DNA of 64,000 nt, from NCBI GenBank assembly GCA_024226515.1, contig JAAELQ010000147.1:186001-250000 (forward strand). Reading direction: 5' to 3'. A program made the translations under genes and the position numbers. The notes beneath the pieces are model-generated. The model ran no database searches. It was not told the origin of the DNA and was given only the letters and a program-made list of their open reading frames with translations. The DNA is from a bacterium (GTDB taxonomy: Bacteria; Acidobacteriota; Polarisedimenticolia; Polarisedimenticolales; Polarisedimenticolaceae). Within the stretch, counting starts at the first letter, position 1, and each line of letters opens with the position of its first letter. Positions 26,700-35,259 of the stretch are shown in pieces.

Positions 26700-29258
26700 T
26701 TGAGTTCATCCGCAGCGGGACGATTCCCGGCCGTGCCGTACGCGCTGGCGTTGATCCTCGGCGTCGCCGGCTCGTCCGCATTCGGTGTCGGCGAGGCGTT
26801 GCTCGGCGTCTCGCTGTCGGCGCTGGCGCTCGGCGCGGCGTGGAGCGGTCTGCGGACGAGCGCGTCAGGTCTCGCGATCTGTGTCCTGCTGTTCTCCGCG
26901 GGCGCGGCTCTCGAGCAGCGGGATCGCGCGAGTGCGACGCTGCGCGCGGAGTCGTTCTGGGGCGACGCTCCACGTTTGACGCGCGAGCTCTCGCTGATCG
27001 GTCGTGTGCGGCGCGCGCCGGAGCCGCGGACGGGGGGGCGACGCTGGTTGGCGCTCGACGCGCGCCCGGAGCGCGGCGACGGGGCGAGCGCGACGCTGCG
27101 CGCCGAGCTGCAGATCGCGTCCTCGGGCGAACGCGGGATGCGCGAACTGGATCGTTTGCGCGCGGGCGACACCGTGCGCGTCTGGTGCCGCGTGCGGCCA
27201 GCGCGCGCGCCGCGCAACAGTCGCGCGGACTTCTCACGTGCGCCGCGCGAGCGTGGGGCTGCGGATCTCCGGGGCTACGTCAAGAGCGCGTGGCTCGTCG
27301 AGCGGCTGGACGTCGGCCCCGCGACCCCCTTACGCGCCGTGGAACACCTGCGCGCAGCGGCGCGGAGACGGGCGAGTCGGCTGTGGGGTGCGGCTCCGCT
27401 GCACGAGGGAATGCTACGCGCGCTGCTGCTCGGCGACCGCGCGGGACTCGATGCCGAGCGTATCGAACCGCTGCGCGAAGCGGGAGTGGCGCACGTTGTG
27501 GCGATCAGCGGCCTGCACGTGGGACTCGTCTACGGCGCACTGCTGGCTCTCGCTCTGCGACTGCGTTGTCCGCCCGCGATCCTGTGGCCCGCGACGGGCT
27601 GCGGGCTGCTTCTGTTCGGCAGCGGCGTTGGGGCGCGCCCGCCGGTGGTCCGCGCCGCACTCGGCGCGGCGGCCGGGGGAGTCGGCCGCGCGCTCGGTCG
27701 TGAGGGCCGCGCGCTCAACGCGCTCGCCGTCGTGGCGGCCGTCTGGATCGCGATCGCGCCGTCGATCCTCCACGACCCCGGTTTTCGCCTGACGACGCTG
27801 GTGACCGCGGGGATCCTGGCCGGAGCGCGCCGCGCGCGGGCGCTCGTTCCGCTGCCCGGGGCACTCGGTCGGACGACCTCGATCTCGCTCGCCGCGTACC
27901 TGGCGGCTGCCCCGCTAGCAGCCTGGCACTTCGGCCGCCTCGCGCCGGTCGGCGTGCTGACGAACCTGGTCGCGGTTCCGCTGTGCGGCATGGCGCTGGG
28001 TTGCGGCTACGGCGCGCTCGTCGCGGAGGGCACGCTCGTCGGGACGCTGCTCGCGTCGTTCGCCGCGCTGGGAGTCGACGGCATCTTCGCGGTCGCGCGT
28101 ATCGCAGCGTCGGTCGAGGCGGCATCGTTCGCCGTTGCGCGGCCGGCGGCCGCGCTCACGGTCGCGTACTACGTGGCGTTGTTGTGCGTTGCAACGGACC
28201 GCGGCGGGCGCGGCGCGGGGCTGTGCGCGGCGCTGCTCGCGAGCGCGCTGCACGTGGGGCCGTTGCCCTCGTTGGCGCGCGGGGCCGAGGCACACGTGCT
28301 CGACGTGGGACAGGCGCAGTGCGTCGTGCTGCGCGGCGCTGGGGGGGCGCCGGCGTTGATCGACGCGGGCGGCGCGCGACCCGGTGGGTCGGACGCCGGG
28401 CGGCGCGTCGTGTTGCCGTATCTGCTGGGCTGGAGCGGGCGGCGGGTCGAGGTGCTGGCCCCGACGCACGATCACGCGGATCACGCGGGAGGCGCCGAGG
28501 CGATCCTCGACGAGCTCGAGGTCGGTGAGCTGTGGCTGGCTCCCGGCTGGGTCGAGAGCGAGACGTTGCAGCGCCTGGCCGCTCGCGCGCTCGAGCGAGG
28601 GACCGCGCTGCGGCTGGTCGAGCGCGGTACGACGCACGCGCTCGGCCGCACGCGGCTCGTCGTCCTCTCCCCCCCGCGCGACGTCGCGCACCTCGGCGAG
28701 AACGACCGCTCGATCGTGGTCCGGCTGGGGACGGCACCCGCACGGCTGCTCGTGGCGGGGGATCTCGAGCGCGAGGGTGAGGAGATGCTGGTCGCGGGCG
28801 GCGTCGACCTACGTGCCGAGGCGCTCGTGGTGTCGCACCACGGCAGCGTGAACGGCACGACCAGGGCATTCCTGCGCCGCGTCGCGCCCGAGCAAGCGAT
28901 CGTCTCGTGCGGTCGCGAGAACCCCTTCGATCATCCGCACCCGCGGGTTCTCGACGCGCTCGAACGCAGTGGTGCGCGCGTGTGGCGCACGGACTTGCAT
29001 GGCCGGGTGCGGCTGAACGCTGTGGGCGCGGGGTGGCGCGTGGAGTCCGCGTCCGGGATCGCGTCAGGTCGAGAAGACGAACGGGATCGGTATGAACGAG
29101 ACGACGAACATCGCGACCAGCAGCCAGGCTACCGCGACTCTTCCGCGCCCCAGCTCGGACGTCTCGTCGAGCAGGCGCGGGTGCCGGTCGCGCATCCAGA
29201 AGAGGATGGCGAACCACAGCAGGTAGGCCGGAACCTGGCGCTGCGTGACGTGCCATAG
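26700..29258 (+). CDS. comEC: ComEC/Rec2-type DNA uptake channel with metallo-beta-lactamase domain
   Basis: 852 residues from a TTG start (a GTG at 26733 is an alternative). A membrane N-terminus leads to the competence domain (HEGMLRALLLGDRAGL, VAHVVAISGLHVGLVYG) with many hydrophobic helices to about residue 510. The C-terminal metallo-beta-lactamase domain (HVLDVGQAQCVVLRG, THDHADHAGG, GENDRSIVVRL, VSHHGSVNGT) keeps the metal ligands and may degrade the non-transported strand. ComEC carries single-stranded DNA across the inner membrane in natural competence. The last 70 residues are charged and unlike the family. They arise because the frame continues 195 bases into the convergent protease gene. 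Confidence 0.92.
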   Translation: MSSSAAGRFPAVPYALALILGVAGSSAFGVGEALLGVSLSALALGAAWSGLRTSASGLAICVLLFSAGAALEQRDRASATLRAESFWGDAPRLTRELSLIGRVRRAPEPRTGGRRWLALDARPERGDGASATLRAELQIASSGERGMRELDRLRAGDTVRVWCRVRPARAPRNSRADFSRAPRERGAADLRGYVKSAWLVERLDVGPATPLRAVEHLRAAARRRASRLWGAAPLHEGMLRALLLGDRAGLDAERIEPLREAGVAHVVAISGLHVGLVYGALLALALRLRCPPAILWPATGCGLLLFGSGVGARPPVVRAALGAAAGGVGRALGREGRALNALAVVAAVWIAIAPSILHDPGFRLTTLVTAGILAGARRARALVPLPGALGRTTSISLAAYLAAAPLAAWHFGRLAPVGVLTNLVAVPLCGMALGCGYGALVAEGTLVGTLLASFAALGVDGIFAVARIAASVEAASFAVARPAAALTVAYYVALLCVATDRGGRGAGLCAALLASALHVGPLPSLARGAEAHVLDVGQAQCVVLRGAGGAPALIDAGGARPGGSDAGRRVVLPYLLGWSGRRVEVLAPTHDHADHAGGAEAILDELEVGELWLAPGWVESETLQRLAARALERGTALRLVERGTTHALGRTRLVVLSPPRDVAHLGENDRSIVVRLGTAPARLLVAGDLEREGEEMLVAGGVDLRAEALVVSHHGSVNGTTRAFLRRVAPEQAIVSCGRENPFDHPHPRVLDALERSGARVWRTDLHGRVRLNAVGAGWRVESASGIASGREDERDRYERDDEHRDQQPGYRDSSAPQLGRLVEQARVPVAHPEEDGEPQQVGRNLALRDVP

Positions 29259-30002
29259 CAGCAGCGAGCCGAGAGCGATCAGCGTCAAGTAGGCGAGGCG
29301 GCGGTGCAGCCGTCGCCCGATCGCGTACGCGGCGTGCCCGCCGTCGAGCTGTCCGACGGGGAACAGGTTGAGCGACGTGACGAACATCCCGACCCATCCC
29401 GCACCGAGCCAGCTGTTCGTGTAACGCGGGCCCGCGCCGCCGAACCACCCCTCGACGAGCATCAACGCCACCGGGTGCCCGAACCCCTGAGCGCCTGCGG
29501 CCTCGGCGACCTCGGGGGGCACCGGAGCGGCGAAGGCGTATCCGATGAGCAACGCGGGGAGGGCCACGACGAAACCGGCGATCGGCCCTGCGGCGGCGAC
29601 GTCGAACAGGGCCCGCCGGTTCGGGATGATCCCGCGGATGCGGATCACCGCGCCGAACGAGCCGAGCGGCGGGATGCCCGGGATGAAGAACGGCAGCGTC
29701 GCCGGGATTCCGTAGTAACGGCAGGCGAGGTAGTGCCCCATCTCGTGCGCCCCGAGAACCAACAGGACGAGGAGCGCATAGGGCAACCCGAGCAGCACGA
29801 GGCCGAGCGGACCCTCCGGCACGTCCGGCGACCCGTCCGGCGCGAACTGCGGCGTGGCCCAGCCTAGGCCGGCGAGGGTCAACGTCGCGAGCGTCGCCAG
29901 AACGAGGACGACGTGCAGCCAGGTGCGACTCCGGGGTCCCGGCGCGACCGCCGGCGGGGGCGGGCCGAAGCGAAGGGTCACGGGGATCCGGTCCTGTTCC
30001 AA
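29064..30002 (-). CDS. Site-2 protease, M50 family membrane metalloprotease
   Basis: 312 residues with several transmembrane helices. HEMGH in the second helix and NLFPVGQLDGGH in a later one are the zinc ligands and catalytic motif of S2P-type proteases, which cut substrates inside the membrane. It lacks the PDZ domain of RseP, and resembles the cyanobacterial/plant EGY-like or archaeal form. The TTG at 30002 is proposed because an extended -10 box at 30048-30056 would start RNA near 30041, downstream of longer in-frame starts. A GTG at 29981 is an alternative. The 3' end overlaps comEC by 195 bases on opposite strands. Confidence 0.85.
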   Translation of the reverse strand: MEQDRIPVTLRFGPPPPAVAPGPRSRTWLHVVLVLATLATLTLAGLGWATPQFAPDGSPDVPEGPLGLVLLGLPYALLVLLVLGAHEMGHYLACRYYGIPATLPFFIPGIPPLGSFGAVIRIRGIIPNRRALFDVAAAGPIAGFVVALPALLIGYAFAAPVPPEVAEAAGAQGFGHPVALMLVEGWFGGAGPRYTNSWLGAGWVGMFVTSLNLFPVGQLDGGHAAYAIGRRLHRRLAYLTLIALGSLLLWHVTQRQVPAYLLWFAILFWMRDRHPRLLDETSELGRGRVAVAWLLVAMFVVSFIPIPFVFST

Positions 30003-30047
30003 GGTGAGTCCGATCGATCTCCGCGCGCGATTCGCCTGGAGGGCGGG

Positions 30048-30056
30048 AGTATACCA
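30048..30056 (-). promoter_or_regulatory. Extended -10 promoter for the M50 protease
   Basis: On the minus strand TGGTATACT reads across 30056-30048. No -35 consensus is present at 17 bases. The predicted start near 30041 gives a leader of about 39 bases to the TTG. Confidence 0.55.
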
Positions 30057-30195
30057 GCGCGGGCGTGTCCCTCGTGGGCGACGGCGGGTGGCACCCAGGG
30101 AGGACGGCGTTCGCATGGCGGCTCGCAAAAACCCCGTGTCGGTCGACTTCGACTTCGGTACGGCGCTTGCTTTGAACCACCGTGGAGGACTCCCG

Positions 30196-31161
30196 ATGAC
30201 CTACCTCAAGGCCGCCGCCGTACCGCTCGTCCTGATCGCCCTCGTCTGCGCCCTGGTGCCGCCTGCCGACGCGTCGGGCCGGGGGCGACCCGGCTCGTCC
30301 GCCCGCAGCTCCTCGTCGGGGGGCTCGGCCTCGGGCAGTGCCTCGCGGCCGAGCTCTTCGGGCGGAACCGTCGCCCGCGGACGCGCGACCTACGGCTACG
30401 GGGGGGGACACCACGGACATCACGGCTACTACGGCTACTGGGGTGGCTACTACGGGGGGTATCCGTACGGCGGCTGGTACGGCCCCTCCTTCGGCTGGTA
30501 CGGCTGGCCGTACTACTACGGCTACCCCGTCTACCGCCGCGTCGGGTTCACCGGGGATCGCCAGGCGCCCGGAGTGTTCGAGACCGACGTGAAGCCGCGG
30601 AAGGCGGAGGTGTCGGTCGACGGCGTGGTCGTGGGGCAGGCGCGCGATTACAACGGCTCGTGGGATCTGCTCTACGTGCCCCCCGGCGAGCACACGCTCG
30701 AGTTCCGTTTCGACGGCTACCGGACGCTGCGGCGCCACGTGGAGGTCCGACCCGGCGGCTACTACTTCATCGGCGAGAAACTGGCGCGGGGCGAGGGGAT
30801 CGACCCGCGCTCGAACGAGCGCCCGCCCGCGGCGGCCCCACAGCGGCAGGCGAGCGACGACCCCGAGTTCGACACGCGAGTCGAGACCCGGTCGGGGGCG
30901 CGCAGCTCCATCGCGCGCGGCCTGTTGCGCATTCGCGCGACGCCGAGCGACGCGGCCGTCTACCTGGACGGAGAGTTCCTCGCGCGCGCCGACGAGCTCG
31001 CGAAGCTCCACGGAGCGCTGCCGGTCGCGCGGGGTCCGCACACGATCGAGATCGTGCGGCCGGGCTACGGGCCGGTGACGCGTCGGGTCGAGGTGGGGGA
31101 TGAGCCGCTGTCGGTCGAGGTGGAGCTGGAGCGGCGCCGGGGAAGCTCCGCCGGCGGCTAG
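30196..31161 (+). CDS. Secreted PEGA-domain protein with a Gly/His/Tyr-rich segment
   Basis: 321 residues. Signal peptide MTYLKAAAVPLVLIALVCAL ending near ADA-S; the ATG has GGAGGA six bases upstream. A Ser-rich stretch is followed by a Gly/His/Tyr/Trp-rich segment (about residues 68-115, GGHHGHHGYYGYWGGYYGG). Two PEGA-like beta domains follow, at about 125-196 (KPRKAEVSVDGVVVG, VPPGEHTLEFRFDGYRTL) and 242-315 (ATPSDAAVYLDGEF, RGPHTIEIVRPGYGP). PEGA domains are found in surface or periplasmic proteins and are thought to bind cell-envelope partners. The real function is unknown. It overlaps the convergent HU gene by 4 bases. Confidence 0.85.
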   Translation: MTYLKAAAVPLVLIALVCALVPPADASGRGRPGSSARSSSSGGSASGSASRPSSSGGTVARGRATYGYGGGHHGHHGYYGYWGGYYGGYPYGGWYGPSFGWYGWPYYYGYPVYRRVGFTGDRQAPGVFETDVKPRKAEVSVDGVVVGQARDYNGSWDLLYVPPGEHTLEFRFDGYRTLRRHVEVRPGGYYFIGEKLARGEGIDPRSNERPPAAAPQRQASDDPEFDTRVETRSGARSSIARGLLRIRATPSDAAVYLDGEFLARADELAKLHGALPVARGPHTIEIVRPGYGPVTRRVEVGDEPLSVEVELERRRGSSAGG

Positions 31162-31427
31162 CCGAGGTCGCGGAGGTTCTTGCCCGGCTTGAAACGGATC
31201 GTCTTGCCGGGCGGGATACGCACCTCGCGTCCGGTCCGGGGGTTGCGGCCGATGCCCTTCTTGCGGGGCTTGACCTGAAACACGCCGAATCCGCGCAATT
31301 CGATGCGCTCGCCGCGCTTCATCGACATCTTCATCGCTTCGAAGACCGCCTCGACGGCCTCCACGGCCTTGACCTTGGTGATCTTCGCCTCGTCGGCGAC
31401 GCGGTTGATGATGTCGGCCTTGATCAT
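31158..31427 (-). CDS. HU/IHF-family DNA-binding protein
   Basis: 89 residues, the standard HU length. MIKADIINRVADEAKITKVKA starts the helical dimerisation part, GERIELRGFGVFQV is the hinge, and RNPRTGREVRIPPGKTIRFKPGK forms the DNA-grasping arm with its conserved proline. As a dimer it bends and compacts DNA. The ATG at 31427 has AAGGGG upstream; an earlier TTG would add 14 residues of no homology. A strong promoter precedes it. Confidence 0.95.
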   Translation of the reverse strand: MIKADIINRVADEAKITKVKAVEAVEAVFEAMKMSMKRGERIELRGFGVFQVKPRKKGIGRNPRTGREVRIPPGKTIRFKPGKNLRDLG

Positions 31428-31477
31428 GAGACAACCCCTTGCAGCAAGCCGGTTTACGGGCTTTTGCACCTGGCAGG

Positions 31478-31506
31478 AGTCTAGCGGCAGGGGTTGGGGG
31501 TGTCAA
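31478..31506 (-). promoter_or_regulatory. Strong sigma-70 type promoter for the HU gene
   Basis: On the minus strand TTGACA (31506-31501), a 17-base spacer and TAGACT (31483-31478). Transcription would start near 31471, giving a leader of about 44 bases. Confidence 0.8.
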
Positions 31507-31559
31507 GGAGTCCGGTTCGGCTAACTCTTCTCTTCACATGGACTTATCGCCGAGCTCGG

Positions 31560-31589
31560 TTGTGGACGTTCGTGGCGGCGTGCTACGGT
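31560..31589 (+). promoter_or_regulatory. Candidate der promoter giving a near-leaderless message
   Basis: TTGTGG (31560-31565), 18 bases, then TACGGT (31584-31589) preceded by TGC. The expected start of RNA is at about 31596-31597, which is the GTG itself. The boxes are weaker than at other promoters in the window. Confidence 0.4.
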
Positions 31590-31596
31590 TCGGCGC

Positions 31597-32952
31597 GTGC
31601 GCTTACCGCTCGTAGCCATTGTCGGCGCGCCGAACGTGGGGAAGAGCACACTCTTCAACCGGCTCGTCGGCAAGCGCCAGGCCATCGTGACGGACGAACC
31701 GGGGGTCACCCGCGACCGGCAGTACGCCGAGGTGCGCGATGCGCCTCGTCCGTTCCGGCTCGTGGACACCGGCGGACTGACCCCGAACACGGCGGCCCCG
31801 ATGGCCGACGAGATCGAGATGCAGGCTCGTGCCGCTCTGGACGAGGCGTCGGTGATCCTCTTCGTCCTCGACTCCAGGGCGGGGGCCACGGCGCTCGATC
31901 ACGAGGTCGCGACTTTCCTGCGTCGCCAGGGGCTTCCGCTGGTCCTCGTCGCGAACAAGATCGACTCGCAGCAGAACGAGGCGTTGATTCACGAGCTGCA
32001 CGAGCTCGGCGTCGGCGAGCCGTTCCCCACCTCCGCCGAGCACGGCTTCGGCGTCGGCGATCTGCTCGATCGGATCGCGGAGTTGCTCGGAGAATCGACA
32101 CCGCACGACGACGAGATCGCCGAAGAGAGCGAGGCCGGCGAGGAGCGGCCGCTGCAGATCGCGATCGTCGGACGACCCAACGTCGGCAAGTCGTCGTTGC
32201 TCAACCGGCTCGTCGGCGAGGAGCGCATGGTGGTCAGCGACGTGCCGGGAACGACGCGCGACGCGGTCGACACGTTGCTCGAACTGGACGGCCGACGCTA
32301 TCGACTGATCGACACCGCGGGCATCCGCAGGCGTGGCCGCGTCGAGCGGGGAGTCGAGCGATTCTCGGTCGTGCGGGCACAGCGCAACATCGAGGCCTGT
32401 GACGTCGCGGTGCTGGTGATCGATGCCAGCGACGAGTTCGCCGCTCAGGATGCGCACATCGCCGGCGAGGTGGTCAATGCCTTCAAGCCGATGGTCGTCG
32501 CCGTCAACAAGTGGGACTTGATCGAGGGGCGGGAGGAGCAGGCCAAGCGCTGGGAGGAGACGGTGCGCGACCGGCTGAAGTTCGCGCGCGCCGTGCCGAT
32601 GGTGCTGATCAGCGCCAAGACAGGGCAGCGCGTGACGCGCGTGTTGGAGCGCGCCGAGGAGGCGTTCGCCGAGGCGGGAGTGCATGTCGCGACGGCGGAG
32701 CTGAACCGCTGGTTGCGCGAGGTCGCGTCGGCGCAGATGAACGCGTCTCCGCGCCGCGACGCGCTGCGCATCTACTACGCGACGCAGACCGGCATCCATC
32801 CGCCGACGATCCGCCTGTTCTGCAACGAACCCAAGCGCGTGCATTTCTCGTATCGGCGGCGCCTGCAGAACACGTTGCGCGATCGATACGGGTTCGGGTC
32901 GGCGCCGATCAAGTTGCAGTTCCGTCGACGCCGCGAGGAGCGCGAGCGGTGA
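31597..32952 (+). CDS. der: Ribosome-associated GTPase Der (EngA)
   Basis: 451 residues with two tandem GTPase domains and a KH-like C-terminal domain, as is unique to Der. Domain 1: VGAPNVGKSTL, DTGGLT, NKID. Domain 2 from about residue 188: VGRPNVGKSSL, DTAGIRRRG, NKWD. The C-terminus (THPPTIRLFCNEPKRVHFSY-like region at about 395) ends in a basic tail. It is needed for 50S subunit assembly. GTG start with no Shine-Dalgarno box, which fits a leaderless message. The stop overlaps the next gene (GTGA). Confidence 0.97.
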   Translation: MRLPLVAIVGAPNVGKSTLFNRLVGKRQAIVTDEPGVTRDRQYAEVRDAPRPFRLVDTGGLTPNTAAPMADEIEMQARAALDEASVILFVLDSRAGATALDHEVATFLRRQGLPLVLVANKIDSQQNEALIHELHELGVGEPFPTSAEHGFGVGDLLDRIAELLGESTPHDDEIAEESEAGEERPLQIAIVGRPNVGKSSLLNRLVGEERMVVSDVPGTTRDAVDTLLELDGRRYRLIDTAGIRRRGRVERGVERFSVVRAQRNIEACDVAVLVIDASDEFAAQDAHIAGEVVNAFKPMVVAVNKWDLIEGREEQAKRWEETVRDRLKFARAVPMVLISAKTGQRVTRVLERAEEAFAEAGVHVATAELNRWLREVASAQMNASPRRDALRIYYATQTGIHPPTIRLFCNEPKRVHFSYRRRLQNTLRDRYGFGSAPIKLQFRRRREERER

Positions 32953-33824
32953 AGGCGTGGCTCGCACGCATCGGCCGCGGCGCGTACGAGGCGATCCGGA
33001 ACTTCATCGTCGACGGCTGTTTGGATCGCGCCGCTGCGGTGGCGTTCTACATGCTGCTGTCGCTCGGCCCCCTGCTGTACCTGATGGTCGCCATTCTGGG
33101 TCGCGTGTTCCACGACGGGGGAGTCACCGACGCGGCGCTGGCGCGGCTGTCGGAGTTGTTGCCCGACGTGGCGGCGCAGGAGTTCGACCGCGTCGTGCTG
33201 GACATCCGCCAGACCGAGGGGTTGGTGGTGATCGCGGTGCCGACGTTGCTGTGGATCGGGACGAACTGGCTCTCTGCCCTGGAGCACGCGGTCAACGTGG
33301 CGTTCGGCACGCTGCCCCGACGCAGCACGTGGCGGGCGCGGCTCAAGGTGGTCGGGTTCTTGATGCTGGGCTCGCTGTTCCTGGGACTCTCGGTGCTGGC
33401 GAACACGGCGTTGCCGCGGCTCACGGAGTACCGCGAGGCGCTCGGATTGCCGGGGGCGCCGGCGATGCTCGCGGGCAAGGGTCCCTATTTCCTGGTGCTG
33501 AGCTTCAGCTACCTGATCTTCTTCTGGATGTACAAGTGGCTGCCGGCCGGCCGAGTGCGCTGGCGCTCGGCGGCCACGGGCGCCGCCGTGGCACTCGTGC
33601 TGTGGGAGACGGCGCGGCGTGTCTTCGGCGCCGTGTTGCTCGGATCCCCGAGCTTCGGCCTGGTCAGCGGCACGCTGACCGGCTTTCTGGCCTTCCTCGT
33701 GTGGATCTACACTGCCGTCGCCATCGTCCTGCTGGGCGCCGAGGTGGCCGCTCTTCTCAACGGAAGGGGCGCTCTCGAGACGCACCCCGTTCCCGCCGAG
33801 CGCGAAACATCGCCTCCGGCTTGA
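32949..33824 (+). CDS. YihY/UPF0761 family inner-membrane protein
   Basis: 291 residues, six or so transmembrane helices. Family features: a start region with FIVDGCLDRAAAVAFYMLLS, then GTNWLSALEHAVNVAFGT, the conserved WRSAATGAAVALVLWE, and the C-terminal FLVWIYTAVAIVLLGAEVAA. The family was once called ribonuclease BN by mistake; its true role is unknown (perhaps transport or membrane stress). GTG start overlapping the der stop. A -35 box for the next gene contains its stop codon. Confidence 0.92.
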   Translation: MKAWLARIGRGAYEAIRNFIVDGCLDRAAAVAFYMLLSLGPLLYLMVAILGRVFHDGGVTDAALARLSELLPDVAAQEFDRVVLDIRQTEGLVVIAVPTLLWIGTNWLSALEHAVNVAFGTLPRRSTWRARLKVVGFLMLGSLFLGLSVLANTALPRLTEYREALGLPGAPAMLAGKGPYFLVLSFSYLIFFWMYKWLPAGRVRWRSAATGAAVALVLWETARRVFGAVLLGSPSFGLVSGTLTGFLAFLVWIYTAVAIVLLGAEVAALLNGRGALETHPVPAERETSPPA

Positions 33825-33849
33825 CCCTCCCCAGAGCGGGATATATGTT
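33821..33849 (+). promoter_or_regulatory. Promoter for the MglA-like GTPase gene
   Basis: TTGACC (33821-33826), 17-base spacer, TATGTT (33844-33849). The -35 box contains the TGA stop of the preceding gene. RNA would start near 33856, leaving a leader of about 60 bases. Confidence 0.65.
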
Positions 33850-33916
33850 CCGCGATGGTCTTAATTAGCGTCGGACTTACAGGTCTGAGAACGACATCTT
33901 CAAGGGGTCCTAGCCG

Positions 33917-35161
33917 ATGGTATTGTTCAACTACTCGACGAAAGAACTGACTGCGAAGATCGTGTTCTACGGTCCCGGCCTGTGCGGAAAAACGACGAAT
34001 CTGCAGTTCATTCATTCGAATCTGCCCGACAGCGTCCGCGGAAAGATGCTCTCGCTGGCGACGAAGACGGATCGAACGCTGTTCTTCGACTTTCTGCCCA
34101 TCGATCTGGGCGAGATCCGCGGAATGAAGACCCGCGTCCAGCTCTACACCGTGCCGGGCCAGGTTTTCTACAACGAAACGCGGAAGCTGGTGCTGAAGGG
34201 CGCCGACGGCATCGTGTTCGTCGCCGACTCGCAGCAGCCGATGATCAACGCCAACGTCGAGTCTTTCAAGAACCTCGAGGACAACCTCAAGGGTCACGGG
34301 ATGAACCTGGCCGAGATCCCGCACGTGATCCAGATGAACAAGCGTGATCTGCCCAAGCTGGCCAGTCTCGAAGAGTTGAACGGTGCGATCAACAAGCACA
34401 ATGCGCCGTTCTACGAGTCCGTGGCGACGACGGGAATCGGCGTGCAGGACACGCTGAAGGCGATCACGAAGCTGGTCCTGCTGCACCTCACGAAGAAATA
34501 CGATCCGAAGTCCAACGCCGCGGCGGACACGGCCGCCGTGCCGGCTGCCGCGACGCCGCCTCCGGTGCCTGCAGCCGTCGCCGTGCCTGCCGCGTCGGCA
34601 TCCGTTCCGCTGGCCGCCTCCACCGAGTCGATTCCGATCGCCTCGACGGAGAGTGTGTCCGCCGAGGCGCCGACGCCCGCAGCGGTCCCGGTGGCCGCGG
34701 CCTCCGCCTCGCACTCGGCCGGTGCCGGTGGCGGAGCTGCTCTGCCGCCGTTCCCGGAAGACGAGATCGACAACCTCGTCGGCGAGGTCGATGACGAGAC
34801 CGCGGCGGACACGGAAGTTTCGCTCGCCCCCGAGATCGACACGACGCCCGAGGTCGCCGATCTGCCCGCCGCGCTGGACCTCCCCGAGGAGCCGGCTGCC
34901 GTCGAGGCCGCCGCTCCGGCGCCGGTGGAGACCGAGGTCGCGGTGCCGACCTCGCAGCTGAACACGGCTGCCGAGGTCACGCTGACCGACGTGGTCGACG
35001 GGGACTCCCTGTTCTCCGACCCGAATCTCGAGATCGCCACGCTGGCCAACGGCGAAGAACGCGAGATCGTGATCCCGGTCGAGCTCGCCGGAGCCGGCGA
35101 GGAGGCGGGGCGGTTCAGGCTGACGGTCAAGCTGCGGCTGAGCTCGCTGACCGAGGATTGA
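33917..35161 (+). CDS. MglA-like small GTPase with a long Ala/Pro/Glu-rich tail
   Basis: 414 residues, about twice the usual MglA (195). Residues 1-195 form the GTPase: P-loop GPGLCGKTT (19-27), LYTVPGQVFYN as the switch II region, and MNKRD for guanine specificity. MglA sets cell polarity and motility direction in myxobacteria. Residues 200-370 are Ala/Pro/Ser then Glu/Asp rich and probably disordered. The last 40 residues (EREIVIPVELAGAGEE ... RLTVKLRLSSL) look like a small beta element. No MglB (GAP) gene is next to it. The tail may bind a partner or membrane complex. Start supported by the promoter and an AAGGGG box. Confidence 0.9.
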   Translation: MVLFNYSTKELTAKIVFYGPGLCGKTTNLQFIHSNLPDSVRGKMLSLATKTDRTLFFDFLPIDLGEIRGMKTRVQLYTVPGQVFYNETRKLVLKGADGIVFVADSQQPMINANVESFKNLEDNLKGHGMNLAEIPHVIQMNKRDLPKLASLEELNGAINKHNAPFYESVATTGIGVQDTLKAITKLVLLHLTKKYDPKSNAAADTAAVPAAATPPPVPAAVAVPAASASVPLAASTESIPIASTESVSAEAPTPAAVPVAAASASHSAGAGGGAALPPFPEDEIDNLVGEVDDETAADTEVSLAPEIDTTPEVADLPAALDLPEEPAAVEAAAPAPVETEVAVPTSQLNTAAEVTLTDVVDGDSLFSDPNLEIATLANGEEREIVIPVELAGAGEEAGRFRLTVKLRLSSLTED

Positions 35162-35259
35162 TCTCGATCCAGGGTTGGCGAATCGCGGTCCCCTGAGGCA
35201 GTCTTGATGGAGGAGGCGCACGTCCGCGCCCCGTTCCACTGCGCGCGAGGGACGGTCGG

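Noticed and set aside
28156..31506. Very long open frame on the minus strand (over 1100 codons) covering comEC, the protease and HU genes
   Set aside because: It crosses several well-supported genes on both strands and its translation is Arg/Ala/Pro-rich without domains, as is usual for shadow frames in GC-rich DNA. HU is read in a different frame.
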